Shown here: positions 33,901 through 44,323 of the stretch, piece by piece
Layout of the letters: every line of letters starts with the position of its first letter
Numbering within the stretch: position 1 is the first letter of the stretch
Source of the DNA: Tigriopus japonicus
Taxonomy: Eukaryota > Arthropoda > Copepoda > Harpacticoida > Harpacticidae
Direction: 5' to 3'
Assembly: GCA_010645155.1 (NCBI GenBank)
Contig: CM021312.1
Coordinates: forward strand, 3,655,962 to 3,719,961
DNA length: 64,000 nt
Made by a program: the position numbers and the translations under genes
The notes under the pieces: model-generated
Databases searched by the model: none
Told to the model about the DNA's origin: nothing
The model's input: the letters and a program-made list of their open reading frames with translations, nothing else

Positions 33901-36900
33901 AAAGTTGTTACTTTCAACAACACTGCCTTAAAACCATTGACCTTTTTCTTAGCTTAAATTGAAACGCAATCCAATATATTTATCATTGGAAGGCGTTATT
34001 AAATCCCCGTTATTTTTAGATCTCTCAAGAAGACCCAATCAACGAGTTTCCATTGCTTTTTAGTCGGAAAACGAGCAAGCCCAAATCATCAAATGGACCT
34101 GGAAGTGACGAGCCCGACACACCCGAAGTTTCCGTCAAAGTTCCTCCTTATGGTAATTCAATGGCATTTCATAATCTAGAACCTTACATAGACAGTTTGG
34201 ATCCCTCAAAAACTCAATTACAAGGCCGAGATCCTACTAAGAAACCGCTTTTTAGACATCATCAATCGCTAGCTTTAAGTTGAAAGACCCGTTGTCAGAA
34301 AAGAAACGAACGTTTGTTTATTTGAGCGATATCGAACGTATCTTCTTTACCAATTCATGTGAGCGAATAGGTAGAGTTCCTGGGAGAAGATGAGAAACGG
34401 AAAGGAAACCAAGCGCATTTCCTTTGAAACGCCGCACAATGGTTCGATTTTGAGCAACATGAAAGTGCATTCTTTGAAAGAAAACACTCACGAGCTCGTT
34501 TGTTGATTCATCCATCCATCCAATTTTCGTTATTGCGCCATTTTCCTCCTCACTGCGAACAGGGAAACTCATTAAACAGGTGTTGAATATCCTTGCTCGT
34601 CTCATCGACTCTCATTTAATTTAGAATCCTTCTCTTGAAAAGAGGATACAGTTCGTAGATTACCGTTGGTCCTTCATTGACTTCTGCCTATTTCGACTAT
34701 GAAGCCTGAAATAATGGCCCCTTTCTTGATAGAACTAGGATGAGTTGGAGGATAATTGTTCTTCGTTTGAAGTCCCCAAATAGACTTAACTAACCACAAG
34801 ATGGTAGTTGTGTAGTGAAAAAGAGTTTGTGTTCCTATTTCTCTCCGTTTCTTGTATGTTCTTCTAGCTCGCTCGTGGAGTCTTATTCATAGCGCGGGTG
34901 AGAGTTTACGGATCTATCCAACTATTAAAACATCTAATCTGACTGTCCTTTTTGCATTCATTTTTCGTTCATTTGTATCACCGAGCCGTTCTCAAATGTT
35001 GGTTTGTGGGGAAATCTAGCCAAATCAAAATTTCCTTGCTTTCCTCACTAAATCACCCCAAGATCAATTGGGTTGACAAAATGTGCACTTGATAGACTGA
35101 AATGAGCAGAACTATGCACTCAAAAAAGCCCTTGCCTCACTAACCTTTCAATATTTGAAGAGGTCGCACCAGTTCTTGGGTAAAAGTGTGCTGGAGTTTT
35201 GATTATGACATTTATTTCAACACTTGCGTCCTCAATTTGAATGAAAATTGGTTTGATGATTTGCACCGTGTTCTTTTTCAACAGCCGCTTTTAGTAGACC
35301 ATTTATAATCTCGCGTTGTTTATGGATTTATTTAGAGACAAAAATTCGGATGTGACATAAACGTTGCAACAATGCCGAGTTTAAGGAGATAGATTTTTTT
35401 AAACAGTTAAAGAGCAATCGAGTACTAAAGTACAAAGCAACCCTGAATTTTGTCTAATCAAAAGGAGACTTCTGAGGCAGTTGCATAAGAGACTTGTCCC
35501 CATTTTTCATCCACGAAAAGGGAGCCCTAATGATCATACGCAAAAGAAATGAAAATTCATGTGTCAAAAATCTGAACCTGAATGATTTGCCTTTTTTATT
35601 ACCAAGCTACAAAGCAAATTGGCAATTACTGATAAAACAATAAAAATGCTAACAAAATACAAAAAAAAAACCAAATATTACCCGGAAGTAAAAAAAAGCA
35701 ACAAAATCCCTTCAAACCAACATAGAAGGGTGTTGCAGCAAAAACAGATAACAATAAAAATCCGAAAACCATAAATTGTCTTAACAAAGATAAAAAATGT
35801 CCCAAAGTCAAGATACTAAGAAAGTGTTTTTAGTTTTGACTTCACCTCTGTGGGCATTCCACTGTCTCTCCATCGAGTTAGCGAAAAATTGCATGTGCAC
35901 CGTTTAGAGTTGTTGTTCAAGTACGTAACAGGGATGATGACCATTCATGGAATATCCTAATTTGTTCAGATGTGCATTGTATTCCAGCTCATTTACCTTG
36001 GCAAGAGCGTGTGCGGAAAAGCATGCTAAATCTTGAGAAGTTTCGTGATGCAAAGCGCAAAGATGCGGGCATTATTGGTGTGGTTCTAGACAAAGCTCGA
36101 CGAGAGGACCGTATTCATATCCGTTCCAAAACAGTCAGTTTCTCATGGCAAAGAGGCAATAAAATCGGTATGAAGAAATGCCATTTCATATGAACACTGC
36201 TTTTCTAACTTCGTCATGTTCTAATGTTTCTTAGGTCAAGGGCACTTTGGCAAGGTCTACACAGCCATTAATAATGAAACCGGTGATATTATGGCCATGA
36301 AGGAGATCCCTCTTCAACCCAATGATCACAAAACTCTACGGAACGTGGCTGACGAGCTTAGGATCTTTGAAAGCATTCACCACAAACATCTCATCAACCA
36401 TTATGGGGTGGAGGTAATAGGATAGATATCGTGTACTACCCGGAATTATTGTATTGCCGTCGCTCAACCTCTAATGGATAATTCTGACAGATTTAATTTT
36501 GCGGGGCGTATTTTTTTCTCCTTTGATCACGCTCTTTGAATTTCAGGTTCATCGAGAGGAGATGTTGATTTTCATGGAGTATTGTCCCGAAGGAACTTTA
36601 GAAGACCTCGTTTCAACCATGGAAGATGGTCTGGAAGAGATACTTCTTCGTAAATACACCCGCCAACTGTTGGATGCAGTGGCTTGTCTTCACATGCACG
36701 GCGTGGTTCATCGCGACATCAAAGGAGCCAATATATTCTTGGCTGACGAGATGAGAACTCTGAAATTGGGTGACTATGGTTGTGCCGTCAAGATCAAGGC
36801 TCATACCACCATGCCTGGAGAGCTTCAAGGCTTCGTTGGAACCCAAGGTACGTCTTGACATGATTCGCTGAGCAAATCTATGAAGCAACAAAAAATGTTG

Positions 36901-38329
36901 CTCAAAGATTGAAGAAATGCAAACTTGAATAACTTGTAGGACTATCAGATTCTATCAGACAAGGTACTTTCTCTGTCAGGGTGATTCTTAGCCCGCAAAC
37001 GCAGAAGTTGACCTGGCGTTTCCTCCATTGCCCCATTGGCAACTAATTGTATGAAGAAAACTGCCAGATACCGAAAATCACATTTTGATTAAGGTGGTAA
37101 GTCTTTGAAAGAGCAAAAAACTGCACAAGATAATATGGCTGCCAAGAGGCAATATTGTCCTATTGACGATACTTTCAAAGTTACTCTTTCAGAGTTTTTT
37201 TTTTCAATATTGCAGAAATGAGTGAAAAGTCTCTGGATTCTGTCTAGTGATTTATTTTAGGGGAAGCCCACATGTCCTTCCTGCAAGAGAGCAAAATTTA
37301 TCCCTCTGCTTTGCCCTTCTAGTTCCTTCATGTAATGGAATATTCCTTCTAGAAGACATTTTTAATTCCTTGGGCTTGGAACGAAAGCTTTTGAGGATCA
37401 AAACTCGCCTTCTTTTCCATTACTTACCTTTGATCCGACGAGAAAGATGAGCGTAGAGCTCTAGATGAAAGAAAAGTTTTTGGTTGCAAACGAGTCGTTA
37501 AAAAGGCATGAATACGATTGATCTCCCTTGATTTTTTCAGCGTATATGGCTCCCGAAGTATTCACAAAGAACATGAACGAAGGCTACGGTCGAGCTGCGG
37601 ATATTTGGTCCGTGGGTTGTGTTGTCATCGAAATGGCCACGGGTAAACGGCCTTGGTTTGAACTTGAGTCCAACTACCAGATCATGTTCAAAGTGGGCAT
37701 GGGTGAGAGTCCTCAGATCCCGTTGAAAATCTCCAATGAAGGCAAGGAGTTCTTGGCTTTGTGTTTCGAACATGACCCGAAACATCGTGGTACAGCTGAA
37801 GATCTCCTGAGCGAGCCCTTCCTCAAAGTAAGTGCTTTTTCAATGGATCGACGTTAAATTCATGGTACTTGGTGTATTTGGGCTAGGGATTATGTCAATT
37901 TTAAAAGGTTATTTTATCCTCCCTGGTCAAAAAAGGTCGTGTCATTTTCTTAACTTATGCAACCTTGGAACGTTTCGCACTTGAATTGTTTAGTTTTGTT
38001 GTAATTAATTTGGGATTTATTTGGTGTCAAATTTCTTTAAAAACAATTTCAAAAAATGGAAAGGCCAAAACCCTGCCCTACTTCAATAAGAAATACAGTC
38101 ACCCTGAGAACGAATGACCAGAAAAGCTAATGGCGCCCTCTACCCGAGAGAAATAAGAACCATGTTTTCCAGTGTGCCCTTTTGCTTACTCCTGCGTATT
38201 CATTCAATCTCGTTATAGTTCTACCTGGAAGAAGAGAACCAATCCTTGCCCATGTTTGCCTCGGTGACGGATTTGCCAGATTACCAGCGGAAAATTGCAC
38301 TTAGCCGGAAAAGTTCCGGCCATTTCTGA
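18934..38329 (+). CDS. MAP3K4: MAP3K4 (MEKK4) mitogen-activated protein kinase kinase kinase
   Basis: A MAP3K that phosphorylates MAP2Ks upstream of p38 and JNK in stress signalling. Twenty-one exons join in phase: 18934-19253, 20813-20992, 22556-22618, 23229-23371, 24380-24775, 25046-25350, 26144-27946, 30224-30391, 30737-31023, 31379-31605, 31680-31918, 32322-32471, 32550-32711, 32782-33197, 33272-33520, 34064-34152, 35988-36167, 36235-36413, 36547-36847, 37541-37827, 38219-38329 (about 2084 residues). The large exon 7 carries the conserved MEKK4 N-terminal region. The C-terminal kinase has the G-loop GQGHFGKV, catalytic Lys near 1815 (AMKE), HRDIKGAN near 1907 and AYMAPE. The Mg-binding motif is DYG, not DFG. 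The first ~470 residues are low-complexity and acidic/Ser-rich, making it longer than the human protein (about 1600). The first and fifth exon boundaries are the least certain. Intron 8 uses a GC donor. Confidence 0.88.
18990..19027 (+). repeat. CAT/GAT trinucleotide run coding His4-Asp6
   Basis: A run of CATCATCATCAT followed by GATGATGATGATGATGAT lies in MAP3K4 exon 1 and encodes four histidines then six aspartates. The two halves are reverse complements, so the DNA is a small palindrome. The tract is probably length-variable. Confidence 0.8.
21543..21738. mobile_element. hAT-type miniature transposon, 196 bp, in MAP3K4 intron 2
   Basis: The ends are CAGGGGTGTGCAAAC and its inverted copy GTTTGCACACCCCTG. 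An identical 8-base duplication GGTTAAGC flanks both sides (21535-21542 and 21739-21746). This is a canonical hAT signature on a copy too short to code for transposase. The interior repeats the motif GTGGCCCGC. The right-hand duplication directly abuts a palindromic element starting at 21747. Confidence 0.9.
21747..22196. mobile_element. Palindromic foldback element, family A, intact copy
   Basis: The 450-bp element is almost entirely one inverted repeat. The left arm begins CAAGAAGCACTGGAATCATG. The right arm, inverted, begins CAAGAAGCACGGAAATCATG. Similarity continues through both arms (AGTGGGAGGCTA, TTCTTCTGCAAATGAG, TCAGCTCAATCGA, AAAAGTTATGC) to a centre with GAATGAACTAGCCCTTTT opposite its complement. 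GTTAAGC flanks each side (21740-21746, 22197-22203), a 7-base target-site duplication. There is no coding capacity. It lies in MAP3K4 intron 2 and would form a long hairpin in the pre-mRNA. Confidence 0.88.
28529..29051. mobile_element. Palindromic foldback element, family B, diverged copy nested in the hAT-like element
   Basis: The left arm begins CACATTGTTTAATTGAGTTGG. The right arm, inverted, begins CACGGCTCCTAATTGAGCGG. The arms share TTTAAGTTCCAAAAGTAATTGAG-like, GTAATTAGG and GGCCA segments. It is the diverged sister of the element at 39153-39718. Flanking bases AGTA and GGTA are consistent with a decayed 4-base duplication. It does not code for a protein. Confidence 0.7.
29090..29236. 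repeat. Tandem subterminal repeats of the hAT-like element
   Basis: Units of about 23-25 bases built on TTTTTGACATTTATTTGCTC recur about six times, some with GCAC instead of GCTC and some with TCGACAT. They lie just inside the right end of the hAT-like element, where transposase-binding subterminal repeats are usual for the superfamily. Confidence 0.75.
30392..30736 (+). other. GC-AG intron (MAP3K4 intron 8)
   Basis: The donor reads CTCGAG|GCAAGT and the acceptor TTCCCAG|GTGTAT. The flanking exons join in phase 0 across it (TLTLE then VYLNYL). No GT within the nearby open sequence gives the right phase. GCAAGT is the known strong form of the rare GC donor class. Confidence 0.7.
31060..31299 (+). 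mobile_element. tRNA-derived SINE in MAP3K4 intron 9
   Basis: An A box (TGGTTAGCGCAG) and a B box (GGTTCGATTCT) lie about 35 bases apart, as in a tRNA-type polymerase III promoter. A tRNA-unrelated body of about 160 bases follows, and the element ends in a run of ten adenines after AATCC. This is SINE architecture. I could not identify a target-site duplication. It fills most of a 355-nt intron and is oriented with the host gene. Confidence 0.72.
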
Positions 38330-38874
38330 CCCAAGGCCAAATTGTCGAACTGACGCCAAACCAATCCCGGTCAAACCCCAAGGAAAGTGTCAAAAAAAGA
38401 AGTTGATTTAGAAGCAACATTCATCGCTACATTGTGATGTGCCTGTCCCTTGAGATGTAACAGTACGTACTGTAAGTCGAGTTATTTGACAATCTTTGGA
38501 TCTTGTTCGTTTGCTCGCGTGAAGGCCAAGTAAGACATGGCCAAAACTGGCAAACAACCCGACACGGTCTGTCTGTAAATGGGCCTCAATATGGGGTGAT
38601 CTCCACAATTTTCTAATTTGGAGGAGAGTCATTCCATCATTCGTGCTTGCAACACATCTACCATGTGATACCGATACGTGTAGATTGATTGATTCATCAT
38701 GATGTTTCTTCGTATGTATTGTGGCCAGCCAAGGAAGATGCGAATGACATGAGATCGTGTCACCTACTTTTATTGCATACAATCATTATCAATTCATTCA
38801 TCGCAAGTGATCATATACCATTATATACGCAGTATACGATATATATATATCTAAAGTCCGCTAAATTTTACTCA

Positions 38875-38880
38875 AATAAA
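38875..38880 (+). promoter_or_regulatory. Candidate poly(A) signal for MAP3K4
   Basis: AATAAA about 545 bases after the MAP3K4 stop codon is the first perfect hexamer I found on this strand. The 3' UTR would end just before the palindromic repeat at 38982. Confidence 0.4.
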
Positions 38881-38981
38881 GGTGCGTGTTCTATTGTTGC
38901 AATGCTTGTCTCCGTGTCTTCCAAATTTTGATCGCTCGTTTCGAGCAAAACGAGCCCAAAGCAAATCGAAGTAGGTCTTCG

Positions 38982-40001
38982 CAAGAAGCACTGGAATCAT
39001 GGAGTGGGAGGCTAGCAATGCGAATAATGGTTTCCAGTAAGAACAATTCAATTACGTTCTTCTGCAAATGAGACCTGGCATATGTTGACAAGAATACGTA
39101 TTTCAATTTTCAGCTCAATCGAACGTCGGAGACAAAAGTTATGCTCACTCAACACAGCGTTTAATTGAGCTGGGTAAGTCATTTTTAAGTTCCAAAGACA
39201 TTTGAGACCAGTTTTGGAGTGAGAAGACAATCCCGCAAATGAAATCGAGGTCGGTTAATTAGGTCACGGGCCAAAAATTGATATAATGTCACTTAAACCT
39301 TGCTTAAAAACAAATTAATGAAAATTTTCTTCTGGATGATTATTAGGCACACTTAGTTCGGTATTGATTCAAAATATTGGTGTAATCTATTTAGCCGTTC
39401 AATTTTCAATGGCTATTTTCGAACATCATTCTCCAAGGACACAATCGGACTTTTCTTCACCCAAATTCAAAGAAGGGCTCAATAAATTAAGTCAATTTTT
39501 CGGGTTCAGGCAACAATGAGACTATCTTAGGAATAGGTCTTAAGAAAAATTTATAAATTTGTTTTTAAGTAAGTTTTAACTGACATTATATCAATTTTTG
39601 GCCCGTGACCTAATTAACCGACCTCGATTTTTTTGCTAGATTGTCTTCTCACTCCAAAACTGGTCTCAAATGTCTTTGGAACTTAAAAATGACTTACCCA
39701 GCTCAATTAAACGCCGTGTCAAAGTTCAGTGCAAATCCTACCGAGAATGAATGAACTAGCCCTTTTGTGGTAATCGTTTTACCACAATAGGGCGAGTTCA
39801 TTCATTCTGTGCTCTCTTCAGTACATAAGTTTGAGAAGGCATAACTTTTCACTCTGACACTCGATTGGGCTGAAATTTGAAAAACCTGTTCTTCTTAATA
39901 CAAGCCAGGTCTCATTTACAGAAGAACGCAAATGGTTTGTTTCTGCTGGAAATCATAATTCTCATTGCTAGCCTCCCACTCTATGATTTCCGTGCTTCTT
40001 G
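38982..40001. mobile_element. Palindromic foldback element, family A, interrupted by a family B element
   Basis: Both ends match the family A termini (CAAGAAGCACTGGAATCATG at the left, the inverted CAAGAAGCACGGAAATCATA at the right). GTCTTCG flanks both sides (38975-38981 and 40002-40008). The left arm is interrupted at 39152 by a 566-bp insertion. With that removed the sequence matches the intact copy at 21747-22196 closely. It sits between MAP3K4 and the minus-strand F-box-like gene. Confidence 0.88.
39153..39718. mobile_element. Palindromic foldback element, family B, intact copy nested in family A
   Basis: The arms begin CACAGCGTTTAATTGAGCTG and, inverted, CACGGCGTTTAATTGAGCTG. They continue nearly identical through GGGTAAGTCATTTTTAAG, GAGACCAGTTTTGGAGTG and GGTCGGTTAATTAGGTCACG. 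The 4-base flank TCAA is duplicated (39149-39152 and 39719-39722). The empty site CACTCAAAGTTC can be read from the intact family A copy, which confirms the boundaries (a 2-base CA duplication fits equally well). It has no coding capacity. Confidence 0.88.
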
Positions 40002-40284
40002 GTCTTCGACAAGATCGGAATCTAGCATCAAACAAAGGCCCGCAGAATGGGCCATTCTCTAACCCATGTTTTGTGAAAACTTGACACATATCGACGTCCT
40101 GGTCCACTGAGCTTTAATGTTTATAAAACATACGGAAAAATAGCAAAAAAATCAAGTTTGGTCAGCTCAATGTGGCCTCATAATGCTTTGCTCTATGGCT
40201 TTTGCTATCTTACTCTAACCTGCCGTTAAAGGACTTCTTGGTCAAGATGTTAGATCGATGGCCTCAATCGAGGACTCAGGCAAA

Positions 40285-41610
40285 TTATTCAAGATAGGCT
40301 TTGGTAAGCTTCTTGACAATTGTAACTCCACTTTTCTGGGCTAGGCAAGGAACAAAGGCCAGATGGCCTTGATCTACGAGTTGCAGCACTTGCGTATCAA
40401 AATGGATGGGCTTAAGTCGTTGGCTCAAATGAAACTCTCTACGAACATTTGTTTGACTCCGACAAATCCACAAAATCCGACCGTCACTTAAACTGATCCG
40501 AATACCATTTTCAAGAACTTCCCAAGTTGACATGTTTGTCGTGGGCATTGGAATCACCTCTTGAGTGGCCCAATTAAACAAGGCCAAAGTTGGTTTTGAG
40601 TTCTTGGAGAACGTGACCAACTCAAATGTTCCCTTAAGGATACGCTTATTGGCGTGAACCCAATCGCCCATTTGCGCGTGATTGTACTCGCGGATGACTT
40701 CCCCCGTTCGAAAGCTCACAATGAGATGGTTCTTAAAGTTGCCTAAGAAATACACACGTTCTACCACCACAAGCTCATCCGACAACATAACCGTGTTAAT
40801 TTTGGCCTTTCCCGAGCTCAAGGTTGTGGTCCATAAAGGCTCATGTGAAGAGCGATGAAATCGAACCATGGATAAGGTTCTGGACGCACTGAAGAGAACA
40901 TGGGTCTTGGTTTGAGTTAATCGAGTTAGACGATCCTGATCCCCGGGGAACTCCATAACTGGTTGGAATGTGTTGTTTTCAAGACGATTGGCTAATATTC
41001 CGCCATTTTCAGAGGGAGATTGGAAAAACATGAAGACATCTCCTACCACGCTCAACCTTGAGGTGCAAGTCAAGTAAGGCATCTTCACTGGAATCGGTTT
41101 TAGTTCAGGATACCGTTGGTAGAGGGCGTACTTGCGATCAGTGTAGCCATAGTTGGGATTGAATTTCTCTTCATACACAATGACGATTTTGTCACTCATG
41201 CATTGAATACTGATGATTGGGCCCCGAAAACGGTGCGAACATGATAGACATTGGTTGCTTGTCAAATCCAGGTGGTACACAAAACCTCCATTGGAATCTC
41301 CAGTCATTAAACCCAAAAAGACATCATTATCATCTTGAGCAAAAGTGGTCACCTTGGTTCGAAGGCTCAACGAGTTGGGAATTTGTGGAAGCAAATGCAT
41401 TGGTGTGGTAATGAACTGAGTCATTTCAAAGTGAAGTCGAGTCTTTAACCCTTGATTATTGTCTTGGAGGGCCGATTCGGATATCTGATAGAAGTCAAAA
41501 CAGGTGGAGCGAAAGGCTTCAAAGGAGTCACCATCCAAATGACCCAAGATTTTGACCCAGATATGAGGTACGTTGTGCCTCAGAAGCTGATCAATGGGAG
41601 AGATGCCCAT
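40285..41610 (-). CDS. F-box-like protein with a propeller-like C-terminal region
   Basis: From the ATG at 41610 the product is 441 residues. Residues about 10-50 (VPHIWVKILGHLDGDSFEA, then FRSTCFDFYQIS) resemble an F-box, the SKP1-binding motif of ubiquitin-ligase adaptors. The remainder has repeating hydrophobic strand-turn patterns that could form a beta-propeller, but no clear WD signatures. The coding part is one exon. Upstream, the frame stays open to 41688 and is preceded by an acceptor-like sequence (TTTCCTAACAG), so a 5' exon may exist and could extend the N-terminus. If the F-box is real, the protein would recruit a substrate to an SCF ligase. The substrate cannot be inferred, and the F-box match is from pattern memory only. 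Confidence 0.65.
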   Translation of the reverse strand: MGISPIDQLLRHNVPHIWVKILGHLDGDSFEAFRSTCFDFYQISESALQDNNQGLKTRLHFEMTQFITTPMHLLPQIPNSLSLRTKVTTFAQDDNDVFLGLMTGDSNGGFVYHLDLTSNQCLSCSHRFRGPIISIQCMSDKIVIVYEEKFNPNYGYTDRKYALYQRYPELKPIPVKMPYLTCTSRLSVVGDVFMFFQSPSENGGILANRLENNTFQPVMEFPGDQDRLTRLTQTKTHVLFSASRTLSMVRFHRSSHEPLWTTTLSSGKAKINTVMLSDELVVVERVYFLGNFKNHLIVSFRTGEVIREYNHAQMGDWVHANKRILKGTFELVTFSKNSKPTLALFNWATQEVIPMPTTNMSTWEVLENGIRISLSDGRILWICRSQTNVRREFHLSQRLKPIHFDTQVLQLVDQGHLAFVPCLAQKSGVTIVKKLTKAYLE

Positions 41611-42463
41611 GTTGATATTTTGCTGCCAACTTGTATTCACACATTCACTGTCACATCCCAATACAGCACACCAAGTTCCGGTTCTCACTGTTAGGAAATA
41701 CGTAAAGCCACTTCTTGCCTCTTTTGTTGCGGAGTTGTCTCAAGGATGTCTATGGACGGCAGGCCCAATCCGGTATGTCCTACAATCCAAGAGCATTCAT
41801 TAGGTTTCAAGCGGCATGCGTAGATTCTTACCGCCCGACTGAGATATCTAAGCTCGTAGCAAAGACCGTGGATAGCCCCATCCCATCCTATTCATTTGTT
41901 GAAACCTGGGTGAAACATAGTACACCATGCCGAACATAACAAGAAAGAGGCTGGTGAGAGAACGAAAAGTCATGGTGTGACGCAAAACATGTTGATGATC
42001 CACATGCTCATACCAGTGACCAAATCAGATCGTTGAAGCAATGCTACGGACGAGATTCGTGAAAAGACCTGGTTTTACTTCTATGTAGTATTATGCAAGG
42101 ATTACGTAATCGCCGTGGCTCCACGTTCTACGCGTATAAAGTTAGGACAACAAAGAGACGAATTATTTCCCTTGCGAGTAAATTGAGATTGCCCAAAAAA
42201 TGCTTTCAATCTGAAATTTGGGCTTCAAAGAATCATCGTGTTCCGAAAAAAAGGGAATTCCAAACTAATGGTCCGTTGAACTTCATTTTTTGCCTCTTTA
42301 GACATTGAGCACCATTCGTTAAGATAAAAACAAATTGGACTGATGGGGTGTATCCAAAATGGTTTAAAAATGGCCAATCAAGTACTTGCTAGAGAACAAG
42401 ACATTAACTTGAGTGAGGGCACAACTCAATTTTTGGACCAAAAATTTGTTTTATCCGATCATC

Positions 42464-43877
42464 CAAGACCCACTGAATTTCACTGGACTGGGAGGCTAAC
42501 TAAAAGAATGATGATTTCCATAAGGAACAAATCAACTACGTCCTTCTGCAAATGAAACTTTCTTTATGTTGACTTGAACAGTACATATTTCAATTTTCAG
42601 CGCAATCGAACGTCGGAGTCAAAAGTTATGCTTTGTCAGACTTCAGTGCAAATCCTACCGAGAATAAATGAACCAGTCCTTTTTCAGTAATTGCTTTGCC
42701 ACAAAAGGGCGAACTCATGCATTCAAAAGTGATATTTTTTCTTATTTTGAACTATTTTGACATAAGTTCCAAAAGTCAAAAAAATCATTTATTTTTGCAA
42801 TATTGAAAAGCTATGTGAAATCTTTGGGAATCTGTTTTTTCATATAACTGTAGCGTTTTTCGGCTTTTTGGAGTCAAAAATGGACCATTCAAAGTCAAAT
42901 AACTCAGTTACTGCTGAATGAAATTTTATTCAATTTGAATTCATTAGGTAACTAAATGGTCTCTAAATATGGATGAAATAGTTTGTTAAAAAATGTTATA
43001 TTTAATAGGTTTTTAGGTATATAACTTTTTCCCTGGACCTTATCTTGTATAATACAATAAAAGTAAAGTTGTTCCCCATTGAATTGTGGGTCCAAAAAGT
43101 GCCATGGTGTCTTTGGGTATTTTGATTCAAAGCTAAAACTCCATTCGGAACACCGTGTGCGCCTTCTAATTTTGCTAAACTATGTCGTCATCATCAGGGT
43201 TCAGGTCAATATCCCTTGGTTGTATCAAATTTTGAGACATTTTTCTTGTCAGCTTGTGAATCTGTTCAATCTGTTCTGGAACCATTTCCTTTCTTCTCCT
43301 TGCCATAACGAAATGTCTCACATTTCAAGGGTAGTTAATGTGACTCTAGTATATCTTGTATTCAATTAATCCAGCTTTAATCATATTCACAGGCACCCTC
43401 CATATCTAAAGCAACTGATTTGGGCGTCATTTTGAAATAAGAGATCAAGACAGCTCTTGCACAATACTTTTTCGAAAACAATCTGGAATCATGGACATTC
43501 GAAATATTGCCACAATCGAAGTGTACGGATTAAGTTCCTTTGGCACTTTTGACCACTCGTTTGGAAAAGTGTAAAGCTAAAAGTAGCGGATTGAAAGATC
43601 TACAACAAAAGTTATTTTTGTGTCTTTGTTCTTTGATTTTGTAAAAGCAAAGATATATAAGATTTTGTCTTGTTTCCGAGGAGGCAAAGATTTATGTGTC
43701 ACAATGTAAGTTTGAGCAGGCATAACTTTTCAATCCACCCTTCGATTCAGCTGAAAATTGAAGTACGTCGTCTACTGAATGCAAGTCTTGTTTGCAGAAC
43801 AACGTAATTGAATTAAACATCATGGAAATCATAATTCTTTCCGTTAGTCTCCCACTCCAGATAATCAGTGCTTCTTG
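42464..43877. mobile_element. Family A element with a long non-palindromic middle, 1.4 kb
   Basis: The left end (CAAGACCCACTGAATTTCAC) and inverted right end (CAAGAAGCACTGATTATCTG) match the family A termini. GATCATC is duplicated outside both (42457-42463 and 43878-43884). The outer ~265 and ~185 bases align with the arms of the intact copies. About 950 bases between roughly 42735 and 43690 have no counterpart in the other copies. No inverted ends mark that middle as a separate insertion. It contains a 96-codon frame (43079-43369) of no recognised family. Confidence 0.75.
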
Positions 43878-44323
43878 GATCATCTCAACTCAACTCATCA
43901 TAATATAGGATCATTTTTTTTCACAAGAAATTCACGTCACGTGACTAGTCAAAAAATGGATGTTCATGATTAGATGGGTATTTGGTGATGCATGAAAATC
44001 ATCCCACTATATCGTTTCAAATTTATGAATTAGCATGACAAGTAATTGTTGTGGCTCCAAAAGAACCATGCTGATAGATAATCTTTGGCGTTTTTGGTCC
44101 AATTATTATCAAGACCCACTGTAGATGCCTGTAGATGCAATGGAAGATGCAATAAAGTTTGACAATCAATATCGCTTTGATCACTTATATTTCAGACCGG
44201 AATAGGGGATGGATGGCAAATAGCAATGAACTGCATTGAGTGGAGCATAATAAATATGTATCATAAATATATAAATCAATTCTCATTTGTGAACCAGACT
44301 CACTCTCTGGTCCTTAGTTGTGC

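Noticed and set aside
43079..43369. 96-codon frame inside the long family A element as a transposase
   Set aside because: No transposase motif (DDE/D spacing, zinc finger or THAP) is visible, and its composition looks random.
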